Assembly (NCBI GenBank): GCA_929200315.1
Contig: CAKMZB010000002.1
Span: 18,117-82,116 of the forward strand
Direction of reading: 5' to 3'
From: an uncultured Alphaproteobacteria bacterium
Lineage (GTDB): Bacteria > Pseudomonadota > Alphaproteobacteria > Rhizobiales > Rhizobiaceae
Length of the DNA stretch: 64,000 nucleotides
Positions 30,270-38,228 of the stretch are shown in pieces (the stretch's first letter is position 1; every line of letters begins with the position of its first letter). The notes below the pieces were generated by a model, which was given only the letters and a program-made list of their open reading frames with translations, did no database searches and was not told the DNA's origin. A program made the translations under genes and the position numbers.

Positions 30270-30787
30270 ACTGCGGGGCCTTCAAGCCAGCGGACGATTC
30301 CCGCGCAAACGAGACCATAGAGCGTGTGGCCAATCATCGCGACCCAAGTGATGCCGGTAAAGCCGAGGAAAAAAGGCAGACCCGCAATATAGGTGATACC
30401 GCCAATGGCGAAGATCCAAAGGCCAAATCCATAGAGCGCGCCGCCAACGAGCCAACCGCCGGGATTGCCGATCCGCTCCCAGATCGGACGGAAGATAAAG
30501 AGCCATCCCACCGGATAGCCGATCAGCCCCACCAAAAAGAGATGCATGAAATGGCCAAACCCGCGCAGGGTTGCGTTGCCTTCAAGGCCCAGAACATTCT
30601 GCCCCAGCGAACGGGCCAGTCCGTCCGGCGAAAGATTAGCCCAACTGAGGAACCACGGGCTGATGACCTGCCCCCAAATGTCGAAAGCGACGGTCGCCAC
30701 CGAACCGGATACGATCATCAACATGAGTGTGAAGCCGTTCAGTCCCGGCAGAGCGCCCTTTTCGCGCGGTGTGTGCAGCATGGTCAT
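30266..30787 (-). CDS. four-helix membrane protein of unknown function
   Basis: The 173-residue protein has four or five membrane segments: FTLMLMIVSGSVATVAFDIWG, FMHLFLVGLIGYPVGWLFIF, GGWLVGGALYGFGLWIFAIGG, and IAGLPFFLGFTG with a final HTLYGLVCAGIV. I do not recognise the family. Polar residues (His, Asp, Trp) within helices could bind a cofactor or ion, but this is speculative. I chose the ATG at 30787 because GGGAGGA lies just upstream. The stop overlaps the start of the nitroreductase gene, so both were probably one operon. Confidence 0.8.
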   Translation of the reverse strand: MTMLHTPREKGALPGLNGFTLMLMIVSGSVATVAFDIWGQVISPWFLSWANLSPDGLARSLGQNVLGLEGNATLRGFGHFMHLFLVGLIGYPVGWLFIFRPIWERIGNPGGWLVGGALYGFGLWIFAIGGITYIAGLPFFLGFTGITWVAMIGHTLYGLVCAGIVRWLEGPAV

Positions 30788-30914
30788 GACAAATCCTCCC
30801 TTTGCTATGGTCAAGAGAATCACTGCGCATGCCACCGGTCAAGAAAGAGCTTGGTGGATTGGCGCACAACGCCTCACAATGGCGTCAGATATTTTTCCGC
30901 AAAGGACATTCCCG

Positions 30915-31745
30915 ATGGACCAGGACGACAAGGCAACCCTCTTTCGCGAGATGCACATTCCCGGGAATCCGTTCATCCTGCCCAATGCCTGTAGCCCCGG
31001 CGAAGCCAGGATGTTGGCTGCGGTGGGAGCAAAGGCGGTCGCGACGACATCGTCGGGCTATGCTTTCACCCAAGGCCTGCCGGACGGGCTTAGCCTCTCA
31101 CGCGAAGACATGCTCGACCATTGCGAAGACATGGTGCGCGCCGTGGACGTTCCCGTCTCAGCGGATCTGGAAAACGGCTATGCCGATGATCCCGACGGCG
31201 TGGCGGAAATGATCGAACTTGCCGCGGAAGTTGGTCTTGTCGGCTGCACCATCGAGGATACGACTTTTAACGCTGCAAAGCCGGCCTATGATTTCGACAT
31301 CGCTGTTGCCCGCATTGCAGCGGCGGTGGAGGCGGCGGAAGCGCTTTCTATCGACTTCACACTCTGCGCCCGCGCGGACGGGGTGATGATCGGGGCCTAT
31401 GATCTCGACGAAGGTATCCGCCGCATCCAGGCTTTCGAAGAAGTCGGTGCCCATTGCCTCTACATCCCCGTCCCCGGCACGATGGATGATCTGGCGCGGG
31501 TCTGTGCCAGCGTTGAAAGGCCGGTCAACGGCCTTGCCGCCGGTTCGCTTGTCAAATTCTCCCGCGATGATTTTGCCCGCGCCGGTGTCGCGCGCATTTC
31601 CATTGGGGGTGGTTTGGGCCGGGCCATGCAGCGCACGGCACTGGAGATCAGTCATCAGATGATTGACGATGGCGATTTTACGGGCCTGGCCCGTACGGTG
31701 AGCGAACAAGAGATCAACAAGCTGCTGAGGGAGGGGTCGGCCTAA
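30915..31745 (+). CDS. isocitrate lyase/PEP mutase superfamily enzyme
   Basis: The 276-residue protein has the PEP mutase/methylisocitrate lyase fold: FILPNACSPGEARMLAAVGAKAVATTSSG at the start, VSADLENGYADDPDGVAEMI with the metal-binding Asp, GCTIEDT, LCARADG, and NGLAAGSLV. The KKCGH loop of true isocitrate lyases is not present, so the reaction is more likely that of a carboxyphosphonoenolpyruvate mutase, oxaloacetate hydrolase-like or related C-C/C-P lyase. The exact substrate is unknown. I start at the ATG at 30915, with AAAGGA eight bases upstream. Confidence 0.88.
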   Translation: MDQDDKATLFREMHIPGNPFILPNACSPGEARMLAAVGAKAVATTSSGYAFTQGLPDGLSLSREDMLDHCEDMVRAVDVPVSADLENGYADDPDGVAEMIELAAEVGLVGCTIEDTTFNAAKPAYDFDIAVARIAAAVEAAEALSIDFTLCARADGVMIGAYDLDEGIRRIQAFEEVGAHCLYIPVPGTMDDLARVCASVERPVNGLAAGSLVKFSRDDFARAGVARISIGGGLGRAMQRTALEISHQMIDDGDFTGLARTVSEQEINKLLREGSA

Positions 31746-31791
31746 CGAAGACTGTCATTCCCCTGTCATAAAAGACAATCTAATCGGCGCC

Positions 31792-32460
31792 ATGACAACG
31801 CTACCCAAACGCCTTGCCGCCGAATTCACCGGCACCGCTTTTCTCCTCGCAACGGTCATCGGCTCCGGCATCATGGCGGAGCGGCTGGCGGGCGGGAATG
31901 TGGCGCTGGCGCTGCTTGGCAACACGATCCCCACCGGTGCGATCCTCGTGGTGCTCATCACCATGTTCGGCCCGATTTCGGGTGCGCATTTCAACCCGGC
32001 TGTGTCCCTCGTCTTTCGTTTGCGGGGCGAGCTGACAAATGGCGAGGGTCTGGCTTATGTCGCAGTGCAAATCGCCGGGGCGGTAATCGGCGTGTGGCTG
32101 GCGCATCTGATGTTTGCCGAAACTGTGCTGCAATTTTCCCAGACACCACGCACGGGAGCGTCACAATGGCTGGCGGAGACCATCGCGACGTTCGGGCTCA
32201 TCGCCGCGATCCTCGTGACCCTGCGCTCTCGCCCCGATACGATGGCACTGGTGGTTGGCCTCTACATCACCGCAGCCTATTGGTTCACAGCCTCAACATC
32301 CTTTGCCAATCCAGCCGTAACGATCGCACGAGGCTTCTCCGACACGTTTGCTGGCATTCGACCGATCGATGTTTTGCCTTTCATTGCCATGCAAATGATC
32401 GGTGCTATTCTCGCAGCCATCTATTGCCATTGGCAAGTTTGCGAGAAAGGCACCTCGTAG
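31792..32460 (+). CDS. aquaporin / MIP family channel
   Basis: The 222-residue protein carries the two NPA boxes of the MIP family: GPISGAHFNPAVSLVF and TSFANPAVTIARGFSDTFAGI. Six membrane helices are expected. An Arg follows the second NPA by four residues, as in the selectivity filter. The rest of that filter (Phe/His or Gly) cannot be assigned with confidence, so I cannot say whether it conducts water, glycerol or small metalloids. The start lies 46 bases after the preceding enzyme gene. Confidence 0.9.
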   Translation: MTTLPKRLAAEFTGTAFLLATVIGSGIMAERLAGGNVALALLGNTIPTGAILVVLITMFGPISGAHFNPAVSLVFRLRGELTNGEGLAYVAVQIAGAVIGVWLAHLMFAETVLQFSQTPRTGASQWLAETIATFGLIAAILVTLRSRPDTMALVVGLYITAAYWFTASTSFANPAVTIARGFSDTFAGIRPIDVLPFIAMQMIGAILAAIYCHWQVCEKGTS

Positions 32461-32596
32461 TGGTCAATGTTGCGCGACAATCAATGAATTGCGCACAATT
32501 TGCCAGATGGCTCATACAAAATATGAAAACATCTGATGACTACGGCAGCCGATCCCCGCTCGATAGTTCAAACGGCTTTTTCAGAACGTTGGATTC

Positions 32597-33079
32597 TTAT
32601 CGGTCTCGATGGGTCGTAAATTTATCATCGGACCCAGAATACACAACGTTGATCAATTTATCATCTGCATAAGAATTGCTGTTTGTCACGTGACCATCAT
32701 ATCCGCCAACTTTGCAAAGAAATTTCCCATCCTTCCAAACCATCATAAGGCCGTGTTCTACCTCCCAAGCGCATTCCGCTTCTACTATAACATACTGGCT
32801 CTCATCTGAGCCTCGACCCCCGTCCATAAGAACAAAGCGGGGGGTTACATGAGACCAAATCTGCTCCGGAATAGTGACAATTCCCATCTCGTCATCCAGC
32901 CAATCTTCACCACCAATCATGGTACGAAAATCCTGATAGTAGTTGAAAACATGGCGAGAATCTTTCAAGCGATCCTGCAGATCACGCTTCAAAAACTCTA
33001 CAAGAGCTGGGTTATTCAGAGAATCTTCATCGTCAAGCTGGACGTCACAATCATCAAAATAGGGAACTCTAATTTTCAT
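32597..33079 (-). CDS. DUF6985-like orphan protein in AT-richer DNA
   Basis: The 160-residue acidic protein is likely soluble. The part CAWEVEHGLMMVWKDGKFLCKVGGYDGHVTN has the pattern (W-x-x-E-HGL, then a G-D/Y-H end) I associate with DUF6985, a family often found near polymorphic toxins as candidate immunity proteins; this is from memory and tentative. The base composition is clearly more A+T-rich than its neighbours, with many rare-looking codons, suggesting recent transfer. No toxin gene is adjacent. GGAGAAAG precedes the ATG. It is convergent with the aquaporin gene. Confidence 0.7.
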   Translation of the reverse strand: MKIRVPYFDDCDVQLDDEDSLNNPALVEFLKRDLQDRLKDSRHVFNYYQDFRTMIGGEDWLDDEMGIVTIPEQIWSHVTPRFVLMDGGRGSDESQYVIVEAECAWEVEHGLMMVWKDGKFLCKVGGYDGHVTNSNSYADDKLINVVYSGSDDKFTTHRDR

Positions 33080-33180
33080 CTGCTTTCTCCAAAAGCTGTG
33101 TTGGCCAAATGTAAGGAAACCCGTTAAGCTGAACTTAGTCTGACAGGACAGGTTGAAGCATCCTTCCTCACTTCATCATA

Positions 33181-33810
33181 ATGCCCGAAAACGCCCTTGT
33201 AGCCTTTGCGACTTTCTTCGCCACCGTCGGCCCGCCCGACGTTGCGGTGATCTTTGCTGCCTTGACGGTGGCCAACACACCGCGCGAGCGGCTGCGGCTG
33301 GCAACGAAGGCGATCCTGATCGGTGCGGGGATTCTTTTGTTCTTCGCTTTCTTCGGCAAACAGCTCCTCACCCATCTTGGTATCTCGCTTGCTGCCATGC
33401 GCACCGCTGGTGGTGTGCTGCTGATGCTCATCGCCATCGACATGGTCTTTGCTCGCACATCCGGCGGCACGTCCACCACGAGCGAGGAAAACCGCGAGGC
33501 GGCGCGGGCAGCTGATATTTCAGTTTTTCCGATGGCAACACCACTCATTGCCGGTGCGGGCACGATTGGCGCGGTGATCCTGCTGGCAGCAGAAACCCAG
33601 GGCGATCCTTACGAGCTTTCCATTGTGATGGGCGCACTGATGGCAGTGCTGCTCGTTACCTATTTGATGATGATCGCCGCATCCCAGGTGCAGCGGATAC
33701 TTGGCGTGACTGGTGTACACGTTGTCACCCGCGTCATGGGCATTCTGCTCGCGGCTCTGGCAATCCAGTTTCTCTTCGACGGCATCCGCCAAAGTGGGAT
33801 TTTGAGCTAA
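33181..33810 (+). CDS. MarC family integral membrane protein
   Basis: The 209-residue protein has six predicted membrane helices and the MarC/UPF0056 pattern: FATFFATVGPPDVAVIF, GGVLLMLIAIDMVFA, and FPMATPLIAGAGTIGAVIL. It was first linked to antibiotic resistance in the mar locus, but that link has been withdrawn, and the function remains unclear. The long central loop (ARTSGGTSTTSEENREAARA) is hydrophilic. It is followed by a repeated palindrome and then pyc. Confidence 0.92.
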   Translation: MPENALVAFATFFATVGPPDVAVIFAALTVANTPRERLRLATKAILIGAGILLFFAFFGKQLLTHLGISLAAMRTAGGVLLMLIAIDMVFARTSGGTSTTSEENREAARAADISVFPMATPLIAGAGTIGAVILLAAETQGDPYELSIVMGALMAVLLVTYLMMIAASQVQRILGVTGVHVVTRVMGILLAALAIQFLFDGIRQSGILS

Positions 33811-33843
33811 ACCACTCTATTCAATCGGTTCGCGCCCCTTCCA

Positions 33844-33860
33844 ATGCCGCGCTGCGGCGT
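33844..33860. repeat. 17-base palindromic element, copy 2
   Basis: ATGCCGCGCTGCGGCGT, the same element as at 19645-19661 except for two central bases. It lies between marC and pyc, 34 bases after the marC stop. See that entry for its nature. Confidence 0.45.
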
Positions 33861-33902
33861 GCCATAGGGTACGGGTTCCTGACCTAAGCGGGTGCCGCCC
33901 TC

Positions 33903-36900
33903 ATGCCGATCCAGAAAATCCTCGTCGCCAACCGGTCCGAGATTGCCATCCGTGTTTTCCGCGCCGCCAACGAATTGGGACTGAAGACGGTCGCTGTCTG
34001 GGCGGAAGAAGACAAACTGGCACTGCACCGCTTCAAGGCGGACGAGGCCTATCAGATCGGTGTTGGCCCGCATCTGGAAAAGCCGATGGGACCAATCGAG
34101 AGCTATCTGTCGATTGATGAAATCATCCGCGTGGCGAAACTTTCCGGCGCGGATGCGATTCATCCCGGCTACGGATTGCTGTCAGAAAGTCCCGAATTCG
34201 TTGACGCCTGCAACGAGGCCGGAATCACGTTCATCGGCCCGAAAGCGCAAACCATGCGCCGTCTTGGCAACAAGGTTGCCGCGCGGAGCCTCGCCATGGA
34301 AGCCGGCGTGCCCGTAGTGCCCGCCACAGCGCCGCTGCCGGAAGATTTAGAGACCATCAAGGCCATGGCGGCGGAAGTCGGTTATCCGATCATGCTGAAG
34401 GCTTCCTGGGGTGGGGGTGGGCGCGGGATGCGTGTCATCCGCTCGGCTGACGATCTGGAAAACGAAGCACTGGAGGCCCGCCGTGAAGCAGCGGCGGCCT
34501 TTGGCAAAGATGAAATCTATCTTGAAAAACTCGTGGAGCGAGCCCGTCATGTCGAGGTGCAGATCCTCGGCGACGCCCATGGGACGCAGGTTCATCTCTT
34601 CGAGCGCGATTGCTCCGTTCAGCGCCGAAATCAGAAAGTCGTGGAACGAGCCCCCGCGCCTTATCTCGATGAAGCAAAGCGCCAGGAGCTTTGCGGTTAC
34701 GCGCTGAAGATCGCCGCTGCCACCGACTATCTTGGTGCCGGGACGGTCGAGTTCCTGATGAACATCGACACCGGCGACTTCTACTTCATCGAAGTGAACC
34801 CCCGCGTGCAGGTGGAGCACACCGTCACTGAGGAAGTGACAGGGATCGACATCATCAAGGCGCAGATCCACCTTGTCGACGGTGAGCCCATCGGGGACCC
34901 GGCATCAGGCGTTCCGGCGCAAGCCGATATCCGCCTTAACGGCCATGCCCTGCAGTGCCGCATCACCACCGAAGATCCGGAGATGAATTTCATTCCAGAC
35001 TACGGCCGCATCACCGCCTATCGCGGGGCGACCGGGTTCGGCATCCGGCTTGATGGTGGCACGGCCTATTCCGGCGCCGTTATCACGCGGTTTTATGATC
35101 CGCTTTTGGAGAAGGTCACGGCCTGGGCACCATCTGCACATGAAGCGATCAAACGGATGGACCGGGCGCTGCGCGAATTCCGCATCCGGGGCGTTGCGAC
35201 CAACCTGACTTTCCTTGAAAACATCATCACGCATCCCTCCTTCATCGATAATTCCTACACAACGAAGTTCATCGACAACACGCCGGAGCTTTTTGAGGAA
35301 GTGAAGCGCCGCGACCGGGCGACGCGGCTGTTGAACTACATTGCCGACGTTACCGTAAACGGCCATCCGGAGGCTCGGGACCGGGTCAAGCCAGCCGACA
35401 CCGTCACCGCTGTCAATCCGCCCTGGTTTGAAAAACCCATCGTAGACGGCACCCGCCAGCGGTTGGAGCGGGACGGGCCGGAGGCGTTTTCGCGCTGGAT
35501 GCGTGAGCACAAACCCGTCCTCATGACCGATACGACTATGCGGGATGGCCACCAGAGCCTGCTGGCAACCCGGATGCGGTCCAATGACATCACCGCCGTT
35601 GCAGGCGCCTATGCCAAGGGTCTGCCAGAGCTGTTGTCTCTGGAATGCTGGGGTGGGGCGACCTTTGATGTGGCCATGCGTTTCCTCAACGAAGACCCGT
35701 GGGAGCGCCTTGCCGCCATCCGCGAAGAAGCGCCAAACCTGCTCACCCAAATGCTGCTGCGCGGGTCCAACGGGGTTGGCTACACCGCCTATCCCGACAA
35801 TGTCGTGCGCCATTTCGTGCACCAGGCCGCCGAGGGTGGGATCGATCTCTTCCGTGTTTTCGATTCCCTCAACTGGGTGGAGAACATGCGTGTCTCCATG
35901 GATGCTGTTCTGGAGACCGGCAAATTGCTTGAGGCCACGGTCTGTTATTCGGGTGATCTCAGCGCCGCCGATCCGGGCCGCTACAATCTCGATTATTATC
36001 TGCGCCGGGTGGAAGAGGTGCAGACGGCCGGTGCTCACATCATCGCCATCAAGGACATGGCCGGCTTGATGAAACCGCAATCAGCGCGCCAACTCTTCCC
36101 TGCCTTGCGCGCAGCCACCGACCTGCCGATTCATTTCCACACCCATGACACGTCCGGCCTCTCGGCAGCGACAGTTCTGGCGGCTGTCGAATCCGGCGTC
36201 GATGCGGTGGATGCGGCAATGGATGCACTGTCCGGTGCAACATCTCAGCCCTGCCTCGGCTCCATCGTGGAAGCATTGAAAGGCACCGAGCGCGACCCTG
36301 GCCTTGATCCGCAGGCAATCCGCGAGATTTCATTTTATTGGGAGGGCGTGCGCGCCCAATATGCGGCCTTTGAAAGCGATGTGAAGGCTCCGGCCTCCGA
36401 GGTTTATCTGCATGAAATGCCGGGCGGCCAATACACCAACCTGAAGGAACAGGCCCGGTCGCTTGGCCTGGAGACCCGCTGGCATGAGGTCGCGCGCGCC
36501 TATGCCGACGCCAACCAGATTTTCGGCGACATCGTGAAAGTTACGCCCTCGTCAAAAACCGTCGGCGACATGGCACTGATGATGGTGGCGCAAGGGCTGA
36601 CGCGTGACCAGGTTGAAGATCCCGATGTTGACATCGCTTTCCCGGAATCGGTCGTTGCCATGATGAAGGGAGACCTCGGCTTCCCGCCGGATGGATGGCC
36701 AGAAGGCATTCAGTCAAAGGTCCTGAAAGGCGAGAAGCCGGTTGAGGGCCGCATTGGCGCGACTTTGCCACCCGCCGATCTGGCCGAAAAACGTGCACAG
36801 ATCGAAGGTATCATTGGCCGAACCATCACCGAGCAGGAGCTCGCCTCCTTCCTGATGTATCCAAAAGTCTTCACCGACTACGCGCTGGCCCGCCAGGCCT

Positions 36901-37364
36901 TCGGCCCGGTCGCCAAGCTGCCCACACTCACCTTCTTCTACGGCATGGAGCCGGAGGAAGAGGCGTTGGTGGAAATTGAGCAAGGCAAGACGCTGGTGGT
37001 GCGCTGCCTCGCCATTGGCGACATGGACGAGCAGGGCATGCGGTCTGTCTTCTTTGAGCTGAACGGCCAGGCCCGCCGCGCCCGTGTGCCGGACCGCATC
37101 CACGGTGCCAGCGCCGCACAGGCCCGCCCGAAGATGGAAGACGGCAACGCCGCCCATGTCGGTGCTCCTATGCCCGGTGTGATCTCGCAGATCACGGTGG
37201 AAGCCGGGAGCGAAGTGAAGGCCGGCGACGTGCTGCTTTCCATCGAAGCGATGAAAATGGAAACCGCACTCCACGCAGAAGCCGATGGCACGGTGGCAGA
37301 AGTCCTCGTTAAACGCGGCGATCAGATCGACGCGAAGGATCTGCTGGTGCGGATGGAAGGGTAA
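33903..37364 (+). CDS. pyc: pyruvate carboxylase
   Basis: This 1153-residue enzyme carboxylates pyruvate to oxaloacetate for anaplerosis. The domains in order are: biotin carboxylase (1 to about 450, with IQKILVANRSEIAIRVFRAA and the ATP-grasp stretch KASWGGGGRGMRV), the carboxyltransferase (about 530-800, starting MTDTTMRDGHQSLLATR, with HFHTHDTSG), the allosteric linker, and the biotin carboxyl carrier (about 1080-1153) with Lys1118 in EAMKMET. The length is normal for single-chain enzymes. It has no clear ribosome site. An intact form like this is usual in rhizobia. Confidence 0.98.
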   Translation: MPIQKILVANRSEIAIRVFRAANELGLKTVAVWAEEDKLALHRFKADEAYQIGVGPHLEKPMGPIESYLSIDEIIRVAKLSGADAIHPGYGLLSESPEFVDACNEAGITFIGPKAQTMRRLGNKVAARSLAMEAGVPVVPATAPLPEDLETIKAMAAEVGYPIMLKASWGGGGRGMRVIRSADDLENEALEARREAAAAFGKDEIYLEKLVERARHVEVQILGDAHGTQVHLFERDCSVQRRNQKVVERAPAPYLDEAKRQELCGYALKIAAATDYLGAGTVEFLMNIDTGDFYFIEVNPRVQVEHTVTEEVTGIDIIKAQIHLVDGEPIGDPASGVPAQADIRLNGHALQCRITTEDPEMNFIPDYGRITAYRGATGFGIRLDGGTAYSGAVITRFYDPLLEKVTAWAPSAHEAIKRMDRALREFRIRGVATNLTFLENIITHPSFIDNSYTTKFIDNTPELFEEVKRRDRATRLLNYIADVTVNGHPEARDRVKPADTVTAVNPPWFEKPIVDGTRQRLERDGPEAFSRWMREHKPVLMTDTTMRDGHQSLLATRMRSNDITAVAGAYAKGLPELLSLECWGGATFDVAMRFLNEDPWERLAAIREEAPNLLTQMLLRGSNGVGYTAYPDNVVRHFVHQAAEGGIDLFRVFDSLNWVENMRVSMDAVLETGKLLEATVCYSGDLSAADPGRYNLDYYLRRVEEVQTAGAHIIAIKDMAGLMKPQSARQLFPALRAATDLPIHFHTHDTSGLSAATVLAAVESGVDAVDAAMDALSGATSQPCLGSIVEALKGTERDPGLDPQAIREISFYWEGVRAQYAAFESDVKAPASEVYLHEMPGGQYTNLKEQARSLGLETRWHEVARAYADANQIFGDIVKVTPSSKTVGDMALMMVAQGLTRDQVEDPDVDIAFPESVVAMMKGDLGFPPDGWPEGIQSKVLKGEKPVEGRIGATLPPADLAEKRAQIEGIIGRTITEQELASFLMYPKVFTDYALARQAFGPVAKLPTLTFFYGMEPEEEALVEIEQGKTLVVRCLAIGDMDEQGMRSVFFELNGQARRARVPDRIHGASAAQARPKMEDGNAAHVGAPMPGVISQITVEAGSEVKAGDVLLSIEAMKMETALHAEADGTVAEVLVKRGDQIDAKDLLVRMEG

Positions 37365-37437
37365 ATCCCCGTCTTGTTTTGTCCATATCCGGTTGCTAGC
37401 TCCACGCGACCGGAATGATGCCAGAGGGACCAGAACC

Positions 37438-38163
37438 ATGATGCCAACTTTGAAAGTGCTCATCCATATGGGCCAACTCCAGCGCTTGTTACCCTTCTGG
37501 CTGCTCGGCCTTGGCCTCCTGATCGCGAATTTCTCGCCACTTCTCCTGATCGCCCTCCTCTACGGCATCATCATGCAATTCGTCGTGGAATACGTGATGC
37601 ACCGCTTTCTGTTGCACCGCGAACCTCCGACGGACCAGGGCATATTCAACGAACTCTACCGCTCCCATATCGGCCACCATGAATTTCCCAAGGATCCGGA
37701 ATTCTTCACCGGGGGCGACCATTGGTATGCGGTGAAATTCGGCCTCGTTTCTGTGGCCCTGCACACTCTCGTGCTTTGGCCGTTTCTCGGTCTGCCGACA
37801 GCGGCCATCGTTCCGGCCGTTGCAATCTTCTTCGGCTCGATCTCGGCCTTCACCTTCTACGAATTCTGCCACACGCTGGCGCATCTCAATGTACCCAAAG
37901 GCTGGTTCGGCACCCGCATCACACAGAGCCATCTGCGCCATCACTTCAACGACCATGAAACAACGTTCCATGTGAGCTTCGGGATGAGCTGGATCGACCG
38001 CCTCTTTGGCACCACCTATGACCGGGGCGAAGCCCGTGAGCGCTACGACCCACACACGATCCTCTCCATGGGCATGGACCCTGACGATCTGCGCCTTGTC
38101 ACTGCACGCAAGGCCTATGGCCGCGAGTTCACGCCAAGGTCAAAAGCAACACGAAACGCTTAG
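37438..38163 (+). CDS. fatty acid hydroxylase/sterol desaturase superfamily protein
   Basis: The 241-residue membrane protein has the histidine boxes of this di-iron superfamily: HRFLLH, HIGHHEF, HTLAH and SHLRHHF. Helices flank these boxes. Substrates vary (fatty acids, sterols, carotenoids, aldehydes); here they are unknown. The Met at 37438 is directly followed by a second Met; GAGGGA is upstream. It follows pyc after 73 bases. The hydroxylase active site looks intact from the His boxes. Confidence 0.87.
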   Translation: MMPTLKVLIHMGQLQRLLPFWLLGLGLLIANFSPLLLIALLYGIIMQFVVEYVMHRFLLHREPPTDQGIFNELYRSHIGHHEFPKDPEFFTGGDHWYAVKFGLVSVALHTLVLWPFLGLPTAAIVPAVAIFFGSISAFTFYEFCHTLAHLNVPKGWFGTRITQSHLRHHFNDHETTFHVSFGMSWIDRLFGTTYDRGEARERYDPHTILSMGMDPDDLRLVTARKAYGREFTPRSKATRNA

Positions 38164-38228
38164 GCGGCCTTGGCGGCGGGAAGGCCGCTCCCTACTTGGA
38201 AGAAAACAGCCACCGCAGATTTTCTTTC

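Noticed and set aside
32687..32692. CACGTG core within the AT-richer gene, as a parS site
   Set aside because: The flanks (TTTGT and ACCAT) do not match TGTTT and AAACA, so only the palindromic core agrees.
34905..36080. Long antisense open frame in pyc
   Set aside because: Mirror of the conserved pyruvate carboxylase sequence, without any domain or ribosome site.
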